A stretch of 64,000 nucleotides of DNA from Aralia elata (Eukaryota; Streptophyta; Magnoliopsida; Apiales; Araliaceae): positions 24,792,638 to 24,856,637 of the forward strand of contig CM068380.1 in NCBI GenBank assembly GCA_034770075.1, given 5' to 3'. The notes below the pieces were generated by a model, which was given only the letters and a program-made list of their open reading frames with translations, searched no databases and was not told where the DNA came from. Each line of letters starts with the position of its first letter. The first letter of the stretch is position 1. Position numbers and translations under genes: made by a program. This document shows, in pieces, positions 35,925 to 46,799 of the stretch.

Positions 35925-36268
35925 GAATAAAGGAGTTTATTCATATATGGAATAGGATTCCATGTTTCCTAGAATAAAAGAGTTTATTCACATATGGAAT
36001 AGGATTCCATGTTTCCTTGAAAATAAAGATGTTTATTTTTATAAGGAATAGGATTCAACATATTTTATTTTCCAACAATTTTAAGTTAAAATAAAAGAGT
36101 TTATTTTGAACTTGAAATTGGTTTCCTTGTTAATTAAAATAAAAGAGTTTATTTTGATTTGGAATTTGATTAAAAATAAAGGAGTTTATTTTTTATTCAA
36201 AATTGTTTAAAATAAAATAAATAAGTTTATTATGATTTAAATTTTGATTAGAATAAAGGAGTTTATTT
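35925..36268 (+). repeat. Array of eight AATAAA hairpin units in leader of G
   Basis: Eight inverted-repeat units of the form xAATAAA - 4-nt loop - TTTATTx start at 35925, 35972, 36021, 36088, 36136, 36173, 36216 and 36251, 35-67 bp apart. Loops are GGAG, AGAG, GATG, AGAG, AGAG, GGAG, TAAG, GGAG. Arms are GAATAAA/TTTATTC in the first two and AAATAAA/TTTATTT in most of the others, so the closing pair changes on both sides. Confidence 0.9.
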
Positions 36269-37543
36269 TATTTCAAAATTGGATTTCTAGTAAACTTTTA
36301 ATTGCCCATTAATTGATATCAATGCATATATGGAATGGTTTTATTATTCATGAGATGAATGTTATTTATTGATACATATGGAGATATGTATGATAATAAA
36401 TAGGGATTGATTATGGACTACTGACCAATGTGTGATTGGATTTATTTTAGTGGATGCTTGAATGAATGGGTCTTTATAAATGGGATCTGCGTACCTCGTC
36501 TTCTCTAATTTTTTCTTAATGTAAATTCTATCTCCCTCCTATGTACTTCCCCTTGACTGCTGATCAAGGTTTCTATTTATTGTAAATAGTTTTGTAATAG
36601 AACTAGTTAGAATTAATTTTTTGAAGAATTGGAGACAAAGGAGCAAGGAGCGCTTGAAGACCCGTTTGTAATGGAGCCTGGGTTTAAATGTAATAGTTAT
36701 ATTTAAATTTTGTTCTTGCACCCTAGGTTTGACCTTTTGGTTCACTTGGTGGCTCTAGTGAACCAAACTAGAATAAAAGTCCATAATCAATCCGGGTAAA
36801 ATATAGTATTCTATATGTGCATGCTTACTATGTATATATTATATATTATACAACATGTTTCGCATGTTTAATAATATGGCGCGCATTTTATATATATGTG
36901 CATGCGCGCTAAACAAGATGAGACAAATAATAACAAACCCCTCAAAGAAATCATATTAAGTACTAAGCGTTCAAAGATATTTGGAATATCGAACGCCTTC
37001 TAGCATGGTAAAGCAATAGAGTATTAAATATTTAATATGAGTTTGTTGTGTCACCACAAGGCAAGTATTAAATATTTAAGATGTTGCATTATCACATTTG
37101 ATGCTTATACATAGACTGAACGATGCTGTTTTGTTGTGTCACCACAAGGACAGTGTTTTTCTTTCGAATATATGAAAGTGTTAGGTTGGACTTAACTTGG
37201 ATAATTTTGATTCGGATGTGTCACCACTTGATTAAAAATAATCTAAGAGGCAAAATAGAAGGAGTTACATAGTGATGTAATTGACAATAGTTGTCTACCT
37301 ATTTATTTATATATCGTTTGTTGTGTCACCACAAGGCTATATACATTTGAAATGAGATCCTTATTCTCACTAGCAAATCTTTAATTAGATTTGCCGAACT
37401 GTATATTGAGGATAATATAGTTTGATGAAAATAGTGGGAGATACCAATTTAAAATAAAGACCTAATTTATTTTCGTAATTAATTAAGAAATGAATGTATG
37501 CTAAAATGTTATTAAATTACAAATTCATTTACAGAATTTTACA

Positions 37544-38400
37544 ATGTCTAATTCACTATCACTGCGGAGCATATTAGATGCTAATTAACCGGACGGAATT
37601 ACACGGATTGGTTAAAGAATTTGAGAATAGTTCTCAAGGCTGAAAAGTTATCTTATGTCTTTAATATGCCTATCCCTGCAATGGTTGCAGACAATGCCTC
37701 AGAGAAAAAGATTGCTACTTTTAGAAAGTAGTAATATGGTGCACAGTTGGCTCAATGCATCATGCTCGCATCCATGAGTAACGAGCTTCAGCGCCAGCAT
37801 GAAACTATGGATGCTCCTACTATACTCCTGCACCTTCAAGGAGTTAAAGGGTGAGGAAAGTAGGACTATTAGATATCAGATATCTAAGGAGCTCTTCCGA
37901 TCTAGAATAACCGATGGCACTACAGTATAGACAAATGTCCTCAAAATGATCAATCTGATTGAACAATTGGGACAACTGGGTTTTAATGGATGGAGAGTTG
38001 ATCCAAGATTTGATCTTGCAATCACTTCTGGACTCTTTCTCACAAATTATTGTGAATTTCCACATGAACAAACTATATGTCAGCCTGCCTGAGTTGCTTA
38101 AACATGTTGAAAACCGTAAAGAGTCACTTTTCAACCAAGAAAGACCAAGTCTTACTGGTAGATAATTCTTCCAGGAAGCGGAAGAGGGCCAAGGGATTTT
38201 CTTAAAAGAAGAACAATTCAAAGAAGGTAAATGAAAAGGCAAAAACTAAGGACACTAAGAACAAGACTGATGCAGATAGCAAAGGAGTTTGCTTCCACTG
38301 CAATAAGCCTGGATACTGGAAAGGAAACTGTAAGGAGAATCTTACAGAGGGTAACCAGAAGAAGCTTAGTGAAGCTTCGGTTACAAATATAGGTTTGTTC
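37544..38400 (+). pseudogene. Element G: gag
   Basis: Plus strand from ATG at 37544 with many stops. Recognisable: NYTDWLKNLRIVLKAEKLSY (copia gag start), MLASMSNELQRQHETMDAPT, a lysine-rich tract, then CFHCNKPGYWKGNC at about 38291, a zinc knuckle with Tyr replacing the metal-binding His. Gag would form the particle; this copy cannot. Confidence 0.82.
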
Positions 38401-41025
38401 ATAATTAAAATAAATCTTTCTGTAAGTCAAGGTTCTACTTGGGTATTGGATACCGGCTGTAGTTCTCACGTATGCAATATAATGCAGAGACTAAGCAGAA
38501 GTAGAAAGCTAAATAAAGAGTAAGTAATCTTATGTGTAGGAATGGAGCAAAGGTTGCTGCATTAACCATAGGAACTTATAGTTTAGCATTGTCTACGGGT
38601 AAGTCTATTAAGTTAATAAGTTGTTATTATGTTCCTGTTCTCATTAAAAACATTATTTCTTTCCGTTGTTGGACAAGGAAGGTTCTGGTATTATATTTAA
38701 GAACAATTGTTGTTCTATTTATAATGATAATGTTTTGTTTGAAACTGGAAGATTACTTGATAGACTTTGTATACTTGACTTACATGAAAAATAATTTTGC
38801 AAATTGAACAAACTAGTAAAAGAAAAAGGAGATGGTCATTTAAAGAGTTGAATGTGTGTATTTGATGAAATACAAGTTTAAATCATTTGAAATGTTCAAA
38901 GAATTCAGAAGTGAAACAAATTGACAAAGTATTAAGATTCTTTGATCAGATCGAAGAAAGAATACTTGTGCAATGAGTTTCTAGATCATCTCAAAATGGT
39001 ATTTTCTCATAATAAAAATCTCCTGATACGCAATAATTGATTGGTGTATCTAAAAGGAAAAATTGTACCTTGTTGGAAATGGTGCAGTCCATAATATTTT
39101 TACCGACATTCTAGTATCCATCTGGGGTTATACCCTAGAAACGGCTGCATATCTTCAAAATAAGGTAACCTCAAAAATCTGGCCCCAAGACTCCATAAGG
39201 GTTATGGATAGGGAGGATTCCTAGTCTTAAGTAAGTTAAGATAAGGGGTTGTCCAGCTTATGTGAAAAGGTTTCAAAGATAAGTTTGGGACAAAATCTGA
39301 CAAGTGCAGACTTGTGGGATATCCTAAAGTAAGTTTAGGGTATTATTACTATAATCCTACACGCTGCCTTCTTAGATAAAGATGTTTATCATTGAAGGAG
39401 CTAGTGGGAGGGGTAATAGATCTTGAAGGAGTTCAAGAACCACAAAGCACTTTAAGTCGAACCGAGGAACCTGTAGATAAACCTATTGTACCACAACCGA
39501 ATCGTAAATCTGGAAAAATACCGAAGATACCTGGGAGGTATGGATTCATCATAGAGGATGATGATGAGGTAAGCATCATAGAGGATGATGATCCAGTTAT
39601 ATACGATGAGGCTATGAGTAGAAGACACTCAGAGAAATGGCAGATGACCATGAAATCCGAAATGGACTCCATGTATGAGAACCAAGTATAGACTCTGGTT
39701 ACTCCACCGAAAGGCATAGTGCTTAAAGGGTGTATATGGGTCTTTAAGAGAAAGACTAGGGCAAATGGCAAGGTAGAAACCTATAAGACCAGACCTATTT
39801 AAAAGGTTTCAAATAAAGTCAAGGAGTTGACTGTGATAAAACCTTATTACCGGGTAATGCTCAAGTCCATTTGGATTTTGCTTGTGATTGCAGCTTATTA
39901 CGAAATCTGGCAAAATGGATGTGGAGACGCCATTCCTCAATGAAGACTAGGAGAATGTATGTATGATACAGCCAGAGGAATTTGTTTCAAAGGTTGAAGC
40001 AAATCGTGTTTTAAGCTACAATGATCCATTGATGGATTGAAGCAAGCTTCTCAAAGATGTAACATTCATTTTGATGAGATAATCAAAAGAGTTTGATTTT
40101 ATCAAAAACGAGAAGAACCTAGTGTGTACAAAAGGTCAGTGGGAGCACTGTGACATTCCTAGTATTATATGTTGATATATTACTGATAAGGAATGACACA
40201 CCAATGCTACAATCAGTAAAGATAAAATTATCTAAACATTCTTCCATGAATAACTTGGGAGGAACATCCTATAAATTGGGGATATGAATCTATATAAATA
40301 GATTTAAAAGGATGTTCGGCTTGACCCAATGAACGTATATTCATTTGATGCTAAAGGCGTTTAGCATAGGCAAACTCCAAGAGAGGTTTCATGATGATGA
40401 GCCATGGAGTGTATCTCTCTAAAATTGTCCCAAACTGAAAGAGAGATCGCATGAGTTACTATCATGTATGCAATGAATATACTAGGCCTGATGTTGATCA
40501 GTCATATTCTGGAGAAGATCACTGTGAGACAGTGATAAACATCTTTAAGTACTTAACCGGTATTGAAGATGTAATACTAATTCATGGTAGGTCTGAATTA
40601 AAACTAGAGGGCTAAACAGACTCAAGTTTTTCAGACTGACCAAGACGATAACAAATCCACTTTATGGTAAAACGTTAACTTGAAAGGTGGTGCAATGAAT
40701 TGGAAAAGTTCCAAACAGCAAAGAGTTGCTGGTTTAGTGACAAAGACAAAGTATATAGCTGTAAATGAAGCTGCAAGTTGATTGTTTAGATGAAAAGTTC
40801 ATCACGGAACTAGGAATAGTTCCCAAGTCTCATCTTGGATTCAAACATGTGTTGCGACACTTTCATTTGATTAGTGGAATCATTGAAAGATGAGAAGTCA
40901 CTATAGAGATAGTGGACTCTCAAGAACAACAATGCATATCCATTTACTGAAGCTTTATCCAAACAACAGGATGATCGTCACTTAGAGAAGAAGGGTATTA
41001 GATACCATGACGATTGGCTTTAGTG
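38401..41025 (+). pseudogene. Element G: pol remnants (protease, part of integrase, RT, RNase H)
   Basis: Protease: STWVLDTGCSSHVCN (38436 on). The integrase core is absent; sequence jumps near 38830-39070 from protease/pre-integrase to the integrase C-terminal region (FGYYYYNP-like, about 39330). An open stretch 39392-39691 leads into RT (DDDPVIYDEAMSRRHSEKWQ). RT and RNase H follow in scraps (LRHFHLISG, 40855 on; SQEQQCISIY in a shifted frame), ending DDRHLEKKGIRYHDDWL before TAG at 41023. Dozens of stops and frameshifts. Copia, lineage not fixed; Angela/Tork-like features are an inference. Confidence 0.78.
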
Positions 41026-41037
41026 CAAGTGGGAGAT

Positions 41038-42858
41038 TGAAAGTAGTATGCACACAAGCCAATCATATTTGATATGATGTAGCATATACTTTGTAATCTT
41101 ATTCGGTTGTTAAAGGCATTTTACTTTATCTACATGGTGTTGTTATATTAAATGTGATAAACCTATAGTTTTGAGCAATGCTTTTATAATCATGATGGTG
41201 ATCATGCTAATGAGATCTAAATTCTAGATAGCTCACAAACTAAAATTGTTCCTAATCGATGGATTACTAAAAAGGGGATTAGTGAATCCGGATAGATTAG
41301 TATATACGTTGCTTGCTCTTATGAAGAGGATGATTGATCTCATAATCATTTGTGTGGAGACACTAAAGCAAGTATGTAGGTGCTTATTAGAGAATAAGTT
41401 CACTAAACGTGGCTCGCTAAGGAACATCTAATGGAGTTTTATTCGCCTGTCAATAGGAATTCCTCTAGTGATAGTAGTACAAGTGATCCTTGGACTTGAG
41501 ATCATCATAGTATCTTGTGTATGATTAGTTATGATTTGACATGTCCCTTAAGACCTTTAGGGTATATCAAAGGGTATGATTGGGTATAATAAGTTATACA
41601 TGGAGATAGGTGAATGATCAACAAAGAATCTACCACTTCTAGTAAAAGGAGTGAATGTCTTATGTGATTCGATAAATGACGACTCAGAAGTCTTTGGCCA
41701 AAGCAGAATGAAATTAGAAAGGAGTTTCTAATTTGCATTATCATAGTTGTTCATTGGGAATCGAAATACATATAATTAAATAAAATAAGACTTGACAGTA
41801 ATTCCGTGTCTTATATTTAATTGGGACATTGTATTGTAGAAGGATTGAATTGTGCAATAACTATTCACTGAAAGGTTCTTTTGTGATTAATGTTGAAATC
41901 TATATTATCTGGAAAGCCGTTGACCGCTAAGGGGGCTTACCCTTATTGTAGAATAAATATTATTTATTTAAATGAATTAAATAGTTTAATTTATTTATTT
42001 AAATAAAATTAGAATTGTTCTAATTGATTTATTCACAACCGGTTTAATATGGAGAACCTAAAGGGTCACGCCGCAAAAGGAAAATATTTATTTAAGAAGT
42101 AAATAGCATAATTGTAATAATAAGTTAAGTGTATTTAATTTAATCTATGGAGATAGAATAAATTAAATAGCTTAATATTTATTATTTAATATTTTGGAAA
42201 TATTAAATATAAATTAATAAGAAGAGTCTTATTATTATTATTACAATTACTATTATTTAATTTCTAATAGGGATTGTGAATTAATTAATAGAAGTACTCT
42301 CTCATGAATTCCTAATTGGATTAGGAGTTCAATTAATTAAAGGAGTTTAATTAAAATAAAAACCCTAATCCTAAATTGTTTAGGAGGGTTCCCTATATCT
42401 ATAAATAAGAGGAGTCTTATTATGATTTGGGGTTAGACAGTCAGACTGTCAGACAGTTACAAACTCTTCCATAAGAATTAGAGAGAGAGAGTACTTGCAA
42501 TTTCTATAGAGATAGAAACTAGGGTTTTGCCAACACCCATCTTCTTGAACAACTATTATTCCTTGGTGGATCACCTCTAGAGGCCAAACACTTGGGTGGC
42601 TAACGTTAATCAAAGGAAGGAATTTAATCGGTGGAATTCAAGGAGAACGCAAAGGATTTGGAGGTGAACTCGTACCTGTGGAAGCATGGTTCTACAAGGG
42701 TATGATTCTCATACTTTATCTCTTTCGTTTAATTGATAATTGAGCATATGGATGATCATGGTGATGGTTTGTATGAAAACTTTTAAAATCCATTTTATCG
42801 CGCTTCCGCACTATTTATGTAATTTGATTGCATGTTCGCGCTATATACAAACCTAACA
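41038..42858 (+). repeat. Element G: 3' LTR (1.82 kb)
   Basis: Same ends as the 5' LTR and preceded by the polypurine tract AAGTGGGAGAT. TATA box at 42400-42407. Only a handful of differences from the 5' LTR per 300 bp. Confidence 0.94.
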
Positions 42859-42870
42859 AGACTGATATAG

Positions 42871-43510
42871 TGACAGTCACGTGGGCTGCTATCACTTTAC
42901 CGAACTAGCTTTTAGACACATCAATATGATCTCCTTTTTGAATCTTAAGATATTCAAAAAACTATCATGGGATTTGCACTCTACGAGCCTTGACGTTGTC
43001 AGTCTATTATCAAAACTGAAGTACTCTACAATTTTCCTAATCGTAGACTTTCATGGTGATCATAGAAAGTCTAGCTGAACTGACGTTATGATTCTGCAAG
43101 CTCTATGATCTGCTCTACGATTAGTCTGCTTTACGATCTTCAATATGTTTTACGATCTTTGAGCAGACACTATGATTACCATTTTGCCTTACGATTTCTT
43201 AGCAGACTTTGCAATCTTCATTGTGCCTTACGATCTTCATGCATACTTTGCAATCTTCATTAAGCCTTACAATCGTTCATTTAACTTTATGATCATTTTA
43301 ACAACTTTACAATCGTTTCAACAAATTTATGATCGTTTTATATCCTATAGTCTATAAATTTAGTTTTCTCAATAGATCAACCTAATAAATTTGATCTTCT
43401 AGTCTAAGTCCTTGTACATCAATTTTATTTTAAAGACTTCACAAAAGCTACTGGTTATAAATATACATTATCTCATCATCATCAAATCAAATTATGCAAT
43501 TGTCCTAACA
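42871..43510 (-). repeat. Sirevirus-like LTR between L and K (640 bp)
   Basis: On the minus strand it begins TGTTAGGACAATTG right after a polypurine tract (ATAGGGGAAGAT, 43522-43511) and ends CACGTGACTGTCA; K's gag starts soon after (interrupted by G). A weak PBS-like ATATCAG follows the end. It therefore serves as 3' LTR for the right-hand copy L and 5' LTR for K. About a dozen TTACGATCTTCA-type repeats fill 42980-43330. The left boundary is the less certain one. Confidence 0.55.
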
Positions 43511-43724
43511 ATCTTCCCCTATTTGTTGATGAAAAAACTAATAGTTTCAAGCATTCATCAAATTCTAAGATGCATGATACTTTAAATTTAAATATAACTT
43601 AGATACAGTGAGCAACTGTATTTTTATAGGAAAAGAATGAATTTATTGATGAATCAAAGAATTTTTATATAGTATATAAAAAAAATTTACACAACATATT
43701 TACTTATTTACCTTCTCTATTTAT

Positions 43725-44736
43725 TTACCTTCTCCACCTATTGCTCCTCGACTGATCTCTACGCTCAGCTTCACGCCTTCTCATGTAGCTCTCTCTCCCT
43801 TCAGCTTCTCTTCTTTGAATTTCTTCCATTGAGTCTCTGGATCTAAGGTTAGGCATATTAAACCATTATTCCCCTTCAATGTGAACCCCTTAAAGATTTT
43901 TGTTTACGAACGCTGGGTCACTAGATGGGAGTCGTGAGCCAGTAGGGGTTACTACACTCGATGATCCTGGCCTTAAAGAGGAGGAAGACTGTCCACGAGA
44001 TTGGTCTTGGCCCAGAGGGATAGCTTGAGGTGCGGAAGAAACTCTAGAGAGAGGTAGATGATGAATTGATGATTACTACGTCTCCCCTCTCCCTTTTTGT
44101 CAACATCTCTATTGTTTCACAAAGCGTATGACTTCTTTAGAGAGTTATTTGACAAAGTTAACAAGTTCTTACATTTGGTTCTTGGATAGTGTGATGTCAT
44201 CTCTGAATTCTTAATGCCCGGCCTCAGCTTATTCTCTTTGATGATGAACAAAGGCCATCGCATTGTCAGTGCGTTCCATCGATTGCATCACTAAAATTTT
44301 GAATTCCAACATGGAGGAGCTCAATAAGAAAACCTTATCTAAGAGAAACTTTGATAGATTCAGTATTGGTATTTTGGAGAGAAATTACAGTTGCCTTATG
44401 ATCGACGATTTGCTTGAAGTAAATCTCATCTCGGTTCTTTAGATTCTCAATGATAGTCTGAATGAGATCATTTAATCTTACGCCAAACTCCTTTGACATT
44501 TCACTAGGTACTTTGGATGTTGTCTCAGCGATCTGGGCGAGACCTTTCTGAATTCCGGTAGTAGTATCCTGGATCCCTTTGTTGCATTCATTAGCAATGA
44601 CATCTAGCATTTTTTTAAGTTGGATTTTGAATGGCACTACATGAGTATAACCCATATCAGATGGACTAAGACTTTCAGCTCTTTGAGACGTCTCTACTTT
44701 ATAAACTGGTCTACAGATTTGATCTCTACTTTCCAT
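43725..44736 (-). pseudogene. Element L: ORF in the env-like position, C-terminal part
   Basis: Minus-strand coding remnants upstream of the LTR. 44736-44335 is open: RPVYKVETSQRAESLSPSDM, then a helical segment (ANECNKGIQDTTTGIQKGLA, SEMSKEFGVRLNDLIQTIIE). Beyond the stop, scraps such as HHLPLSRVSSAPQAIPLGQD and SSLRPGSSSVVTPTGSRLPS follow. The end is very basic (MEEIQRREAEGRE to SNRWRR), with stop at 43725. The position, just before a PPT and LTR, is that of the Sirevirus env-like ORF. The N-terminal half is replaced by plastid DNA at 44742. No function assigned. Confidence 0.5.
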
Positions 44737-44741
44737 AACTC

Positions 44742-44897
44742 CCCGATTGCTACGGGAATACTGTTTAGTTGGCCTATACCTGTTTGAATGGCCTCAGTTA
44801 ATCCTGTCTTTCTTTGATAAGAATCAACACGATCTTTATAAGGCTCCTCCTCCGAATGAAATTCAATGGGATCCAGAGAAACCATGTCTTCATCCAT
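44742..44897 (-). pseudogene. accD: Plastid-derived accD fragment (NUPT)
   Basis: 52 codons on the minus strand matching plastid acetyl-CoA carboxylase beta subunit: MDEDMVSLDPIEFHSEEEPY, then RKTGLTEAIQTGIGQLN and IPVAIG. The real protein is a carboxyltransferase subunit for fatty acid synthesis in plastids. It is fused at WDP to the ycf2 piece on the right, although the two genes are far apart in plastid genomes, and at GVM-equivalent to Sirevirus sequence on the left. A nuclear plastid insertion, nonfunctional. Confidence 0.85.
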
Positions 44898-44899
44898 AG

Positions 44900-45190
44900 G
44901 AGAAAGGAAGGATCCCAAAGAATCGATCTTTCTTTTAGTTGTTGAATCTCTCTTTGATTGATCAATGTGTGATATTCCGAATCCTCATTACTAATGGAAT
45001 CTAAAGGATCTCTGGATTGATCAGAAGATCCTTTCAATTGGCTAGAATCCTTCTTTTTTCCGATCCAGTTCCTCCACCACCGCGAACCCCAGTTAGATTC
45101 AGGCATGCTACACTTTTTAGTTATTGGGAGAACCCAAGTACTCTCTTTCGGATTCAGGAAACAACTCTCAGAGATCTTTTTTCCTTTTGA
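44900..45190 (-). pseudogene. ycf2: Plastid-derived ycf2 fragment with internal deletion (NUPT)
   Basis: Minus strand reads KGKKISESCFLNPKESTWVL, PESNWGSRWWRNWIGKKKDSS, joined to QLKGSSDQSRDPLDSISNED and SEYHTLINQREIQQLKERSIL. Both halves are from the N-terminal region of plastid Ycf2 (import-associated AAA protein) but a long internal segment is missing; in Ycf2 both breakpoints carry DSS, so the join may have used that short homology. The frame is open and continuous with pararetroviral movement-protein codons upstream (45337-45191), making a chimeric ORF of 179 codons at 44798-45337. Confidence 0.88.
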
Positions 45191-46440
45191 CAAAGACCTT
45201 GATGACACATCTGCATATTTCGTCTTAGGAATAGAGAAGGTAGATCTGCAATACTGAGAAGATTCCTCTAAAGGATCAATTTTAATTGATGTAGTACGAT
45301 CAAAATGAATATCAACAGATCCATCATTGTATTCCATTATATTTTTTAATTTTACTTCGGGAGCCCTTTTAGGTACTTCGTAAGCTAGCTTCCAGTTTTT
45401 TGGAATCTTAATTTCCCCCCATTTTAGGGTACTAGTTATAGTAACGTTAGCCCTTGTTGGATTTACTTGGAATACTGTAGTTTCTCCTCTTTTATCTTTT
45501 ATAAAGTTATTATTTAACTTAAGTATTCATCACCTTTATAAATATTCTGTAAATTAGGTGCATGTTGGAAGAACAAAGATCTATATTAAATCCACTTGTT
45601 TTAATATAGGTCAATGTTTTTAAGATCGTTAGATCTAAAAGTGATACTGAAAAATCTGGAAAACTATTAAAATAAATTGGCCCTTCACAAAGGATGAAGT
45701 AATACATCCTAATAAAGAATCAACAAAACAATAATAGTAAACCCACTTTGGTCCCTCGAGTTTATCTAATTTTTCACAGTGCATCTTGTACTTCAAAACG
45801 TGATACTTTACATCCCGTACTTCTAGCGAACCGGCACATAACACCCTTTGGCCCAAAATCTCTCGCTAAAAGTGACATGGTTAGTGTTTAAAAGTGATGA
45901 ATTTTATTCTTTTAGTGTCGAATTTTGGGTTAGAGGGTGTTATGTGTCAGTTCGCTAAAATTACAAGATGAAAAGTGTTACGTTTTGAAATATAGGATGC
46001 AATGTGTAAAATGGGATAAACTTGAGATATGCAAACTGCATTTAACTCAAACCATAACATATTTTATCCCTTAGACATATTAGCAAAGAGGTATTAAAAC
46101 CATCTCTAGTTAAGGGTCTAACCGCTACTTGAACAAGTTCGAAATGCAACAATTTGTATCCTTTTTGGATCGACTGCTCTATTATCCTTTTAGGCAAGAG
46201 TTCTATTGTCATATGTTCATCATTTATAGGAAGGGTTTCTTCAACAGTCTTAATGATGTAATCTGATCTAAAATTAAAACTACCCTTATTATATATAGTG
46301 CTAGTATATGTTTTTTGGGATAGTCCAGTTTTGCAAATGATTTTCGATGTCTGCAATGGACACTAACTGTTTATTGGTTGTAGAAGCAAATTGAGAAGAT
46401 GAGGGTACTTCATTTCTAGAAAGAGCTCTGAGCAAGTTAG
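45191..46440 (-). pseudogene. Endogenous pararetrovirus: movement protein remnant
   Basis: Minus strand, Caulimoviridae-type movement protein (would modify plasmodesmata for cell-to-cell spread). Visible: LLHFELVQVAVRPLTRDGFN followed by LLICLRD (46130-46085), then after MITE removal GPIYFNSFPDFSVSLLDLTI (45680 on), TSTLKWGEIKIPKNWKLAYE and NIMEYNDGSVDIHFDRTT, ending at the plastid junction. There are frameshifts at about 46360 and 45630 plus the MITE. An old integrated copy without coding capacity. The orientation is opposite to the polymerase remnant 0.5 kb to the right, so the viral DNA was rearranged. Confidence 0.78.
45735..46048. mobile_element. Hairpin MITE with long inverted arms
   Basis: A 314-bp element that is almost entirely an imperfect inverted repeat of about 150-bp arms (left CGAGTTTATCTAATTTTTCA, right-arm complement CAAGTTTATCCCATTTTACA; the next block, TTCAAAACGT, is in both arms). 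Flanked by AAACAATAA (45726-45734) and AAACCATAA (46049-46057), a 9-bp duplication with one mismatch, which points to the Mutator superfamily. It interrupts the movement-protein remnant. Confidence 0.82.
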
Positions 46441-46790
46441 CTATCTTAGTACAACACTTAAGGGCTTATGACACAGTGAATCACCACGGGAATTACGGCT
46501 AAAACAGCCTAAACCATCAACTCAAATGGCTTAAAACGCCAACCAAACTCACCATAAAACAACCTTTTCTGGTGGTTCAGATGGAGACCAATTCACTATA
46601 GTGCAACAAAGTAGAACTAAATGCAAAGAATATTGACCTGAATTAATTTGAGGGTTTTCCTTTTCCTTTTCCTTTTCACTTTTAGTGATTTCAATAAATT
46701 TTTCCAACATTCTTCTTTTTTCATTTGTATCATTGATTTTATCAATAATTTATAAAATAAAACTATTTTATTTAGATAATACATTTAATG
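46441..46790. other. Unassigned stretch between pararetroviral remnants
   Basis: No long ORF. TTCC/TTTTCC-rich tract at 46660-46680. Probably viral intergenic or shuffled sequence; nothing specific recognised. Confidence 0.35.
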
Positions 46791-46799
46791 AAAAATCCA

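Larger units (their letters stand above)
33886..42858 (+). mobile_element. Element G: complete Ty1/copia element, TSD AGACT
   Basis: 5' LTR 33886-35692, PBS 35694, 1.8-kb leader, degenerate gag-pol, PPT (AAGTGGGAGAT, 41027-41037), 3' LTR 41038-42858. Flanked by AGACT at 33881-33885 and 42859-42863, inside the leader of K. The LTRs look about 98% identical over the stretch I compared, yet the coding region is ruined and lacks the integrase core, so G was probably already defective when it moved. Confidence 0.95.

Noticed and set aside
35925..36268. CRISPR-like array in the leader of G
   Set aside because: Repeats are short, imperfect hairpins with uneven spacing in a plant retrotransposon; no cas genes and the wrong kind of genome.
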